64,000 bases of DNA from Argentina anserina (Eukaryota > Streptophyta > Magnoliopsida > Rosales > Rosaceae). The stretch lies in NCBI RefSeq assembly GCF_933775445.1, contig NW_026089428.1:124001-188000 (forward strand), read 5' to 3'. Below are positions 46,435 through 56,967 of this stretch, in pieces. Position numbers and translations under genes: made by a program. Position 1 is the stretch's first letter; each line of letters begins with the position of its first letter. The notes beneath the pieces are model-generated. The model was not told the origin of the DNA, ran no database searches, and worked only from the letters and a program-made list of their open reading frames with translations.

Positions 46435-49191
46435 TTGTATTTGAGAGTTTTCCAAGTGTGGGAGTGTGTTTCTTTCAAACTGAGTATCTTTACATCGTTT
46501 GCGTATCTTTACTATTCCAATTGTGTATCTTTTCATTTCTCGTTTGAGTATCTTTCTGTAAGGCTTCTGATGCGAGTTTCTATTGTATTTAGGAGTTTTG
46601 CAAGTGTGGGAGTGTGTTTCATTCAAACTGAGTATCTTTACATCGTTTGCGTATCTTTACTACTCCAATTGTGTATCTTTACATCGTTTGCGTATCTTTA
46701 CTATTCCAATTGTGTATCTTTTCATTTCTCGTTTCAGTATCTTTCTGTAAGGCTTCTGATGCGAGTTTCTATTGTATTTGAGAGTTTTGCAAGTGTGGGA
46801 GTGTGTTTCTTTCAAACTGAGTACCTTAAAATCGTTTGCGTATCTTTACTATTCCAATTGTGTATCTTTACATCGTTTGCGTATCTTTACTATTCCAATT
46901 GTGTATCTTTTCATTTCTCGTTTGAGTATCTTTCTGTAAGGCTTCTGATGCGAGTTTCTATTGTATTTGAGAGTTTTGCAAGTGTGGGAGTGTGTTTCTT
47001 TCAAACTGAGTATCTTTATATCGTTTGCGTTTCTTTCCTATTCCAATTGTGTATCTTTACATCGTTTACGTATCTTTACTATTCCAATTGTGTATCTTTT
47101 CATTTCTCGTTTGAGTATCTTTCTGTAAGGCTTCTGATGCGAGTTTCTATTGTATTTGAGAGTTTTGCAAGTGTGGGAGTGTGTTTCTTTCAAACTGAGT
47201 ATCTTTATATCGTTTGCGTTTCTTTCCTATTCCAATTGTGTATCTTTACATCGTTTGCGTATCTTTACTATTCCAATTGTGTATCTTTTCATTTCTCGTT
47301 TGAGTATCTTTCTGTAAGGCTTCTGATGCGAGTTTCTATTGTATTTAAGATTTTTGCAAGTGTGGGAGTGTGTTTCTTTCAAACTGAGTATCTTTACATC
47401 GTTTGCGTATCTTTACTATTCCAATTGTGTATCTTTACATCGTTTGCGTATCTTTACTATTCCAATTGTGTATCTTTTCATTTCTCGTTTGAGAATCTTT
47501 CTGTAAGGCTTCTGATGCGAGTTTCTATTGTATTTGAGAGTTTTGCAAGTGTGGGAGTGTGTTTCATTCAAACTGAGTATCTTTACATCGTTTGCGTATC
47601 TTTACTATTCCAATTGTGTATCTTTACATCGTTTGCGTATCTTTACTATTCCAATTGTGTATCTTTTCATTTCTCGTTTGAGTATCTTTCTGTAAGGCTT
47701 CTGATGCGAGTTTCTATTGTATTTGAGAGTTTTCCAAGTGTGGGAGTGTGTTTCTTTCAAACTGAGTATCTTTACATCGTTTGCGTATCTTTACTATTCC
47801 AATTGTGTACTTTTCATTTCTCGTTTGAGTATCTTTCTGTAAGGCTTCTGATGCGAGTTTCTATTGTATTTAGGAGTTTTGCAAGTGTGGGAGTGTGTTT
47901 CATTCAAACTGAGTATCTTTACATCGTTTGCGTATCTTTACTACTCCAATTGTGTATCTTTACATCGTTTGCGTATCTTTACTATTCCAATTGTGTATCT
48001 TTTCATTTCTCGTTTCAGTATCTTTCTGTAAGGCTTCTGATGCGAGTTTCTATTGTATTTGAGAGTTTTTCAAGTGTGGGAGTGTGTTTCTTTCAAACTG
48101 AGTATCTTTACATCGTTTGCGTATCTTTACTATTCCAATTGTGTATCTTTACATCGTTTGCGTATCTTTACTATTCCAATTGTGTATCTTTTCATTTCTC
48201 GTTTGAGTATCTTTCTGTAAGGCTTCTGATGCGAGTTTCTATTGTATTTGAGAGTTTTGCAAGTGTGGGAGTGTGTTTCTTTCAAACTGAGTATCTTTAT
48301 ATCGTTTGCGTTTCTTTCCTATTCCAATTGTGTATCTTTACATCGTTTACGTATCTTTCCTATTCCAATTGTGTATCTTTTCATTTCCCGTTTGAGTATC
48401 TATCTATAAGGCTTCTGATGCGAGTTTCTATTGTATTTAAGAGTTTTACAAGTGTGGGAGTGTGTTTCTTTCAAACTGAGTATCTGTACATCATTTGCGT
48501 ATCTTTCCTATTCCAATTGCGTATCTTTACATCGTTTGCGTATCTTTACTATTCCAATTGTGTATCTTTTCATTTCTCGTTTGAGTATCTTTCTGTAAGG
48601 CTTCTGATGCGAGTTTCTATTGTATTTGAGAGTTTTGCAAGTGTGGGAGTGTGTTTCTTTCAAACTGAGTATCTTTACATCGTTTGCGTATCTTTACTAT
48701 TCCAATTGTGTATCTTTACATCGTTTGCGTATCTTTACTATTCCAATTGTGTATCTTTTAATTTCTCGTTTGAGTATCTTTCTGTAAGGCTTCTGATACG
48801 AGTTTCTATTGTATTTGAGAGTTTTGCAAGTGTGGGAGTGTGTTTCTTTCAAACTGAGTATCTTTACATTGTTTGCGTATCTTTCCTATTCCAATTGTGT
48901 ATCTTTACATCGTTTGCGTATCTTTACTATTCCAATTGTGTATCTTTTCATTTCTCGTTTGAGTATCTTTCTGTAAGGCTTCTGATGCGAGTTTCCATTG
49001 TATTTGAGAGTTTTGCAAGTGTGGGAGTGTGTTTCTTTCAAACTGAGTATCTTTACATCGTTTGCGTATATTTACTATTCCAATTGTGTATCTTTACATC
49101 GTTTGCGTATCTTTACTATTCCAATTGTGTATCTTTTCATTTCTCGTTTGAGTATCTTTCTGTAAGGCTTTATGATGCGAGTTTCTATTGA
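46435..49191 (+). repeat. Run of 189-bp monomers forming a 918-codon open frame
   Basis: About fourteen consecutive units are in one phase. All are 189 bp (63 codons) except one near 47798. That one lacks the extra 41-bp module and has one further base deleted, making 147 bp (49 codons), so it also stays in frame. The translation is a 63-residue repeat rich in Phe, Ser, Tyr, Val and Cys. I regard this as a by-product of unit length: the same frame is broken wherever 148-bp units occur, and there is no promoter or start context. Confidence 0.85.
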
Positions 49192-50031
49192 ATTTGAGAG
49201 TTTTGCAAGTGTGGGAGTGTGTTTCTTTCAAACTGAGTATCTTTACATCGTTTGCGTATCTTTACTATTCCAATTGTGTATCTTTTCATTTCTCGTTTGA
49301 GTATCTTTCTGTAGGGCTTCTGATGCGAGTTTCTATTGTATTTGAGAGTTTTGCAAGTGTGGGAGTGTGTTTCATTCAAACTGAGTATCTTTACATCGTT
49401 TGCGTATCTTTACTATTCCAATTGTGTATCTTTACATCGTTTGCGTATCTTTACTATTCCAATTGTGTATCTTTTCATTTCTCGTTTGAGTATCTTTCTG
49501 TAAGGCTTCTGATGCGAGTTTCTATTGTATTTGAGAGTTTTGCAAGTGTGGGAGTGTGTTTCTTTCAAACTGAGTATCTTTACATCGTTTGCGTATCTTT
49601 ACTATTCCAATGGAGTATCTTTACATCGTTTGCGTATCTTTACTATTCCAATTGTGTATCTTTTCATTTCTCGTTTGAGTATCTTTCTGTAAGGCTTCTG
49701 ATGCGAGTTTCCATTGTATTTGAGAGTTTTGCAAGTGTGGGAGTGTGTTTCTTTCAAACTGAGTATCTTTACATCGTTTGCGTATATTTACTATTCCAAT
49801 TGTGTATCTTTACATCGTTTGCGTATCTTTACTATTCCAATTGTGTATCTTTTCATTTCTCGTTTGAGTATCTTTCTGTAAGGCTTTATGATGCGAGTTT
49901 CTATTGAATTTGAGAGTTTTGCAAGTGTGGGAGTGTGTTTCTTTCAAACTGAGTATCTTTACATCGTTTGCGTATCTTTACTATTCCAATTGTGTATCTT
50001 TTCATTTCTCGTTTGAGTATCTTTCTGTAGG

Positions 50032-50036
50032 GCTTC
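50032..50036 (+). repeat. Target-site duplication, element 2, left copy (GCTTC)
   Basis: GCTTC lies before the element end TGATAGAGCG and is repeated at 62623-62627. Joined, the flanks give the normal satellite sequence ggcttctgatgcgag. The site is about 32 bp away from that of element 1 in monomer coordinates. Confidence 0.93.
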
Positions 50037-52072
50037 TGATAGAGCGTTCGGTTAAAACGTCTATAAAATACCCTGAAAAACATCATCGTTAGTATAGAAT
50101 AAGCAGGGATCGTTCAGTCCGGGGAATCAAAAGGGCCTCAACACTTATCATGTTATTGGGGGATTTGAGTTGGATTCTAAAACTACTACTTAAAATAAAT
50201 CCTAAATTACTTATATACAATTGATCAACCATTCATCACATAACCAAAACACGAATTCTACTCAAGAAACATGTATGACATGCATAGAACAACATATAGG
50301 CAGCAAGTATTTTCGATTCTTCTTAAGTCCATTTCAATTCCAATTCTAATTAGAGTCCGAAGCGGTTCATCTAATCGTTAAGACCTCTTATTTATCTAGA
50401 ATCAACGAAGCGTTCAATCCTAAACATATGCTAAAAAGAGTTCAACATAACGAAGCGTACTAGTTAAACACAAAGTAGCACATAAGCACATTAAGTCGAA
50501 TTGGAGACATGTAAGCAAGCATGGCGTCACTCATCTTGATTAAGCATGCAAATTCCTAGAACTATCACAGCCCTATATAAGTATCCATAATTGAAACACG
50601 AAGCGCATATTCAATCGAAGAACACTTTGGTGAATTAAATCGCAACCCTAGGAGAACCATGGCCTTGGCTTCCTCAAGCATTGATTTAGATGTATAAGTT
50701 CAAGGAACTAATTGAAATAAAACCTAAAATTATTTCGAAACCTACTGCCCCTATATCATTATACACAGCAAACATACAAATCTCATGAATTCATACAATC
50801 AAAACATAAAACCAAAGAAGTCTGAATTTATGTTCTTCATATATAAAACCGAAAATCACATCCAAGAATTCATACAATGAAATCGAAAATTTCAGAAAAC
50901 CAAAAGAAAAATTACAAGCCATGGATGAATCACACTTTAGAAACCTTCTAGGATTCGGCAAGAATGGATTCGATTTGGGAGAGGAGGAAGATGAGCACGG
51001 TTTGGTGATGATGGATGAAGGTTTTGTGGCTTGAATTTTCTGGTTGTGTTTGGGCAGCAATTCGGCTAGCTTTGTGAGAGAATGGAGATCCCTTTTATGA
51101 AGGGAGGCCGAGCTATATATAGAGGAACCAAGGGAGGAGAGGCTGCTCGGTTTTGGGCTGCTTGGTCCATCAATACATGGCTGTGATCTCTCCTCAATGA
51201 ATGCATCGAATGGCTGCCCTTGTTCCTGCGAAAATTCAGTCTTTATCTCCTTATTTCTCTAGGGTTACATGGGCTGGACTCTCCTTGTATTTTGCTGAAT
51301 GATAGGCACGGAAAAGCTTCCTTCACAAGCTGAATAGATAGGGCACGGCTCTCTTTGATTGAATGGAAGGATAGCACGACTGAAACTCCTTCTTTTTCTC
51401 TAGATATTATCTCCAAAATTCTGAAATTAATCTCCCTTTAAAACCTGAATGGTAGCTCGGCATAGGACTCCTTCTCCATGTAGTACACGGCCTCCTTAAT
51501 TCCCTCCTTGAATTATCTCTTCAAATCTGAAAATAAGAAAAGAATAACATAAGTAAAAGATAATTCATTCGAAATTCATGTCTTAATCTAGACAATAGTT
51601 GTCTTAAAAAGACATATGAAATAGATGAGCTCAACTAGATTAGGAAAGTTTCTAATTTGCAAAAAAGGAAACTTACTAGAATAAGAAAGTTACTAGAACA
51701 AGGAAGTTCATTTAGGAAAGTTTCGTAATAAGAGTTTGAGTTCAAGTAGGACTTTCCAAAATGGTACGTTTCCTAGTCTAACAAGGATTCCTAATGCAAA
51801 CATGACTCTCAAGATATCGCCAATGCGACCAAAACGTCGAAAGATGAAGACTCCTAATTCAACTAGGTTTCCTGGTCCTATAAGGATTCCTACTCAAACT
51901 AGGACTCTAGACCAATTCTTCGTTTTTAACTCGTGTAAGCACAAAAACACATCCATAACCATCCAAGACTCCTATTGTGACTCAATGACTCGATATTACA
52001 ACAATAAGGGTTAAGCAAAGTACAATTGGAGGTAGAAACATATTAAGAACGTAGCACAAAGTGCTCCTATCA
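50037..52072 (-). repeat. 3' LTR of element 2
   Basis: 2036 bp, reading TGATAG to CTATCA on either strand. Compared with the 5' LTR (60587-62622), I see ccctatataa versus ccctttataa (near 50575 and 61125), and aatctgaaaa versus aatctaaaaa (near 51531 and 62081). Its TATA box on the minus strand is at 51114-51121. It is one base longer than the LTRs of element 1 because of an extra A in the cccccaataac stretch. Confidence 0.95.
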
Positions 52073-52086
52073 ACTACCCCACACTT
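52073..52086 (-). other. Polypurine tract of element 2
   Basis: AAGTGTGGGGTAGT on the minus strand, directly next to the 3' LTR, identical to that of element 1. It is the expected primer for plus-strand synthesis. Confidence 0.8.
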
Positions 52087-53865
52087 GGCTTTTGCTAGTC
52101 CCTTAGCAAAACAAAACAAAACTACACAAAACTCTATTGCCCCTAAATGATTGTCTCAGAATCTCAAAACACATAGCTTTCAAGTTTAAGCATTTGAATG
52201 TAAGCACATAAATTCCAAGTTTCATAAACATGTTTCATAGTATGAATAAGTAAGAAATGAGACAATAGGCACATAACATGTTTAGTCAATCCAATCCTCC
52301 TCACAAGGCATACTCTCTTCTTTTCACTCAGATTCATGGTTATGATTCACACACAAGTATATGCAAGAGAACGGATAATAAAGCATCAAATAGCCTGCAT
52401 ATTTCATCAAATGAAAGCACTTTGTGAATAACAAAAGGAAAACCTCATTTAACAACTAAGTGCACAAATGGACCAAAACCATATGCTCAACTCTTGTGAT
52501 CGTCTCCACAAACCAAGATTTGCTCATTTTAAGAATCATTAGGATCATTTGATAAGGGTGAATGGTTAGGCTTAGCTAAAGGCATGGAATATCAAGGAAT
52601 CACAAAGGTAATCCTATAGACTTAGCAGAGTAAACACCATCCTTATGACACCACACACCATCAATGGCCAAATATAACAAGTTGGGCCCAAACATCATTT
52701 TAACCACAAAGTGAACATGGACAAAGGTCAAATAAACTTTTTTAGACCTTCAATTCAACTCAACTCCAAATCACAACTGGAAGACAACATCTTTTCTTTC
52801 CTTTTCATGTATTGCCGATCTCATCATTTTTTCATTCATCATCATTTTTTCCTTTTCTTTTTTCGGCATTTGCTTAAAAGCTTGTTCATATTTTCTTTTC
52901 TCATGTCTTCCACCCCACACTTATTTCATGCATCATCACAACATCATCTCAAAAATAGTTCTGCCAAGTCTATAGGACAAGGTAGAGATAACTATACTAA
53001 GCATGGAGATAATATAGGTGATGAAGAAAAGGCTCAATGTAGGCTCAAATGGGGTTCAACTAAGGGGTCCCAAACAGGGCACATATAGGGATACATGGCT
53101 GTTTGGCTAAAGTGGTGGTAATCCTAGAAATGATCCATAAATCCCTTTCAAAATCAGAGCATTTTATGACTTAAAAGTTTCAACAATCACAAAAGATGAG
53201 TTCTAGTAAATTCTAGAGTCCATTAAAAGCTACGACACATAGTCATTGAATATGCAAAGAATAATGAGGTTCACAAAACAATCACGAAATTTCATATTAT
53301 CACTCAAGAAGAAAGCATATATAGGCTCAAAAACTCACAGGTTGTTATGGACTTAAACTAACCAAACATGTATGTCATATTACATTCAATCAACTCTCAC
53401 ATGTTCATACCAAATCCACATTATCAATGAAACTTACAATTCAATTCTTATGAAATGCAAAACCATCATCTATGCATTTAGAGATATAATCATCCTAGAC
53501 TTTAGGGGCATCCTAAGACTCAAAACAACACATTTTTTTCGAATTTTCTAACATTTTTACGAATTTTTTCTTTCTTTTTTCGTTTATATCATGAAATCAA
53601 AGCAAAAATCAGCAAACAATGATCATGCAACCCTACCCCACACTTAGAAAATTACATTGTCCTCAATGTAAGCTCAATAATCAGAATGTAATTCATAAGT
53701 AGAGAATAAGATCACACATCAATACATATACAATTCAACCATAAGAGTGAAGGGATAAGAAAATGCAAACTCCCGTAGACGACTCCTCCACAGGTACGGT
53801 TGAAATGGGTTGCCTCCCATGCAGCGCTTGAGTTTTAAAGTCTCTCAGCCTATACTCTCTCATGC
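52073..53865 (-). other. Non-coding 3' region of element 2
   Basis: About 1.8 kb with no sense-strand gene, matching the equivalent region of element 1. Internal polypurine-like copies lie at 52910-52922 and 53632-53645, and the short hairpin at 53805-53820. The 125-codon frame at 52711-53088 on the + strand is antisense to the element, low in complexity, and not supported as a gene. Confidence 0.8.
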
Positions 53866-56800
53866 TCATACATCTGTTGGCGCATCTCTCACACTCGTCT
53901 CCTCATACGTGTGCTCCTCAAAAGGTTCAAAGTAGGGCTTAAGTCGATGCCCATTCACCTTGAATGTCTGACCTGTTTTGTCACTTTTAATTTCAATAGC
54001 ACCATGAGCAAACACATTAGTAACAACAAATGGACCAACCCAACGAGAACGTAATTTTCCAGGAAAAAGTTTAAGTCTAGAATGGAATAAAAGAACTTTT
54101 TGACCAACTACAAACTCTTTCCCACGAATCATCTTGTCATGATAAGCTCTCGTTTTCTCCTTGTAAATCCATGCAGCATCATAGGCGTCATTTCGTATCT
54201 CCTCAAGCTCATTGAGCTGCAATTTCCTATGAAGACCAGCTGCATCCTTGTCCATGTTGAATGTCTTCACCGCCCACCATGCTCTGTGCTCTAACTCCAC
54301 TGGAAGGTGACATGCCTTCCCATACACCAATCTGAATGGTGACATCCCAATAGGCGTCTTGTACGCAGTCCTGTAGGCCCATAATGCATCATCTAATCGA
54401 TCACTCCAATCCTTCCTTGTTGGACCTACAGTTTTCTCCAGAATTCCCTTGATCTCTCTGTTGGACACTTCTGCCATGCCACTTGTTTGAGGATGATATG
54501 GTGTCGAAACCTTGTGGGTTACTCCATACTTCTTAAGCAATGCCTCAATTGTCCGGTTGCAGAAATGAGAACCTCCATCACTTATCAAAACTCTTGGTAC
54601 TCCAAACCTGCAGAATATGTTAGTTCTCAAGAAACCTGCAACCACTTTCGAATCATTAGTTCGGGTGGCTTTTGCTTCCACCCACTTCGACACATAATCA
54701 ACAGCTAACAAGATATACAAGAAACCTCTAGATGAAGGAAATGGACCCATGAAATCAATGCCCCACACATCAAAAATTTCGACAATTATAATGGGGGATA
54801 AGGGCATTTGATCTCTCTTACCAATATTACCAGTCCGTTGACACCTATCACAAGAAACACAAAACAAATATGCATCCTTGAAAATAGAAGGCCAATAGAA
54901 ACCACATTCCAACACCTTTAAAGCTGTTCTACGAGGCCCAAAATGACCTCCACATGCCTCACTATGACAGAAGTTAAGAATCGACCTATGCTCATTCTCT
55001 GGGACACATCTCCTAATGACTTGATCACTACATTGTTTCCATAAATACGGTTCATCCCAAATATAGTATCTAGCCATTTTCTTCAATTTAACCTTATTAG
55101 CATGCGAAAGTGTACTAGGAAAATCCTTAGTAACTAAATAATTGACAATATCGGCATACCAAGGCACACTTACCTCTATCCCAAAGAGTTGCTCATCTGG
55201 GAAAGTCTCACGTAGTGGCTCTCTTTCCTCATCTCGCACGATCCTACTCAAATGATCAGCCACCACATTCTCACTTCCCTTCTTGTCTCGAATCTCAAGG
55301 TCAAACTCTTGAATCAATAGAATCCATCGGATCAATCTGGGCTTAGCATCCTTCTTTGTCATCAAATACCTTAAGGCTGCATGGTCAGAATACACAACAA
55401 CTTTAGAATGCAAAAGATATGATCGAAATTTGTCTAAAGCAAATATTACAGCCAAAAGTTCTTTTTCCGTAGTCGAATAATTCATCTGGGCCTCATTAAG
55501 AGTCCTAGACGCATAGTAGATCACTACGGGCTTCTTTTCTCTTCTTTGGCCCAACACCGCCCCAACTGCATAATCCGAAGCATCGCACATCAACTCAAAG
55601 GGCAGGTTCCAATCCGGAGGACAAATGATGGGTGCACTAGTCAACAACTCCTTCAACTTCACAAACGCTTTTTCACATGCATCATCCCATATGAACGGCA
55701 TATCCTTCTGCAATAGGGTACACATAGGTCTCGCCACCATGGAAAAATCCTTGATGAATCTCCTATAAAATCCTGCATGACCAAGGAAAGAACGAACCTC
55801 TCTCACAGTTGTGGGAGAGGGTAAGTGATGCACAATATCAACCTTAGCCTTGTCTACCTGAATACCCTTAGCAGATACAATATGTCCCAAAACTATCCCT
55901 TGATTAACCATGAAGTGGCATTTTTCCCAATTAAGCACAAGGTTAGTTTCTACACACCTTTTCAATATTAACTCTAAATTCTCTAAACATGCATCAAAGT
56001 TTTTACCATAAACACTAAAGTCATCCATAAAAACTTCAATGATATTTTCGATAAAATCAGAGAAAATAGCAAGCATACATCGCTGAAACGTACCTGGTGC
56101 GTTGCACAACCCAAAGGGCATGCGTCGATAGGCAAAAGTGCCAAATGGACATGTAAATGTCGTCTTCTCTTGATCTTCCGGATGAATGCATATCTGGTTG
56201 TAGCCACTATACCCATCTAGAAAACAAAAGAACTTGTGCCCGGCTAATCTTTCCAACATCTGGTCCATGAACGGCAAAGGCATGTGATCCTTGCGTGTTG
56301 TAGCATTCAGCTTCCTATAATCAATGCACATCCTATGACCGGTCACCAACCTCTGGGGTACTAACTCATTCGCCTCATTTTTCACAACAGTCACCCCACT
56401 CTTCTTAGGCACAACTTGCACTGGCGAAATCCACCGACTGTCCGAGATGGGATAGATCACTCCACAATCAAGCAGCTTGATCACCTCATCTTTCACGATT
56501 TTCATCATTGGTGGGTGCAATCTCCTTTGAGCATCACGTGTAGGCTTGGCGCCATCCTCTAATAGTATCCTATGAACACAAGTTGTAGGGCTGATTCCCT
56601 TGATATCCGCCAAAGTCCATCCAATAGCGGTCTTGTTCCTCTTAAGCACATCAATCAATCTAGCTTCCTGCTGCTCACTCAGCGTTGATGACACAATAAC
56701 TGGTAGAGTATCATCCTTTCCAAGGTACACATACTTCAAATGATCTGGAAGCTGCTTCAAATCTAACTTTGGGGTCTGAACCACAGATGGTAACAATTTG

Positions 56801-56955
56801 TTAGTGGAAATGGGAATTGACAAGAAAGAGGGATACCTTTTGAACGGTTGAGCTTCAAGCTCACAAAGAATTTCGAAAATCTTGGGCTCAAGATCAGCCC
56901 ACTCCTCTCTTGGGACACGGTCCCCATGCTTGTCAAATCCGGCCCCTTGCTCCAT
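53866..56955 (-). CDS. pol: Pol: reverse transcriptase, RNase H, integrase (element 2)
   Basis: 1029 aa, apparently identical to the pol of element 1 except for one residue that I noticed (VVQTPKLD instead of VVQAPKLD, near residue 64). All catalytic features are kept: FMDD at 309-312; RNase H D458, E499, D524 and D567; integrase HHCC, and the D734, D793, E829 triad with 35-residue spacing. There is no chromodomain. It is in phase with gag-pro across a single TAG, so readthrough is the likely route of expression. The splice-donor consensus found inside pol of element 1 is also present here (minus strand, near 55168-55175). Confidence 0.95.
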   Translation of the reverse strand: MEQGAGFDKHGDRVPREEWADLEPKIFEILCELEAQPFKRYPSFLSIPISTNKLLPSVVQTPKLDLKQLPDHLKYVYLGKDDTLPVIVSSTLSEQQEARLIDVLKRNKTAIGWTLADIKGISPTTCVHRILLEDGAKPTRDAQRRLHPPMMKIVKDEVIKLLDCGVIYPISDSRWISPVQVVPKKSGVTVVKNEANELVPQRLVTGHRMCIDYRKLNATTRKDHMPLPFMDQMLERLAGHKFFCFLDGYSGYNQICIHPEDQEKTTFTCPFGTFAYRRMPFGLCNAPGTFQRCMLAIFSDFIENIIEVFMDDFSVYGKNFDACLENLELILKRCVETNLVLNWEKCHFMVNQGIVLGHIVSAKGIQVDKAKVDIVHHLPSPTTVREVRSFLGHAGFYRRFIKDFSMVARPMCTLLQKDMPFIWDDACEKAFVKLKELLTSAPIICPPDWNLPFELMCDASDYAVGAVLGQRREKKPVVIYYASRTLNEAQMNYSTTEKELLAVIFALDKFRSYLLHSKVVVYSDHAALRYLMTKKDAKPRLIRWILLIQEFDLEIRDKKGSENVVADHLSRIVRDEEREPLRETFPDEQLFGIEVSVPWYADIVNYLVTKDFPSTLSHANKVKLKKMARYYIWDEPYLWKQCSDQVIRRCVPENEHRSILNFCHSEACGGHFGPRRTALKVLECGFYWPSIFKDAYLFCVSCDRCQRTGNIGKRDQMPLSPIIIVEIFDVWGIDFMGPFPSSRGFLYILLAVDYVSKWVEAKATRTNDSKVVAGFLRTNIFCRFGVPRVLISDGGSHFCNRTIEALLKKYGVTHKVSTPYHPQTSGMAEVSNREIKGILEKTVGPTRKDWSDRLDDALWAYRTAYKTPIGMSPFRLVYGKACHLPVELEHRAWWAVKTFNMDKDAAGLHRKLQLNELEEIRNDAYDAAWIYKEKTRAYHDKMIRGKEFVVGQKVLLFHSRLKLFPGKLRSRWVGPFVVTNVFAHGAIEIKSDKTGQTFKVNGHRLKPYFEPFEEHTYEETSVRDAPTDV

Positions 56956-56958
56956 AGC

Positions 56959-56967
56959 TAATTGCTA
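56959..56967 (-). other. Putative stop-codon readthrough site TAG CAA TTA (element 2)
   Basis: The minus strand reads TAG CAA TTA GCT ATG across the gag-pro/pol junction, identical to element 1. The nine-base context matches the UAG CARYYA readthrough rule. Confidence 0.75.

Larger units (their letters stand above)
37000..50036 (+). repeat. Satellite array, right block dominated by 189-bp monomers
   Basis: Same satellite and orientation, but 189-bp units predominate and 148/149-bp units are about one in four or five or rarer. Frequent local variants include ttcattcaaac, gtgttactttgaaac, catttcttgtttcag, caatggagtatc and tctttcctattcc. The end is set by element 2. Two long blocks near the end repeat with a 716-bp period (49188 and 49904). 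No genes are seen. Confidence 0.93.

Noticed and set aside
46435..49191. 918-codon repetitive open frame, and other long frames at 40239-41405 and 42142-43158, as genes
   Set aside because: They arise from a stop-free phase of 189-bp units (63 codons) and break wherever 148- or 149-bp units occur. No promoter, start context or non-repetitive part is visible.
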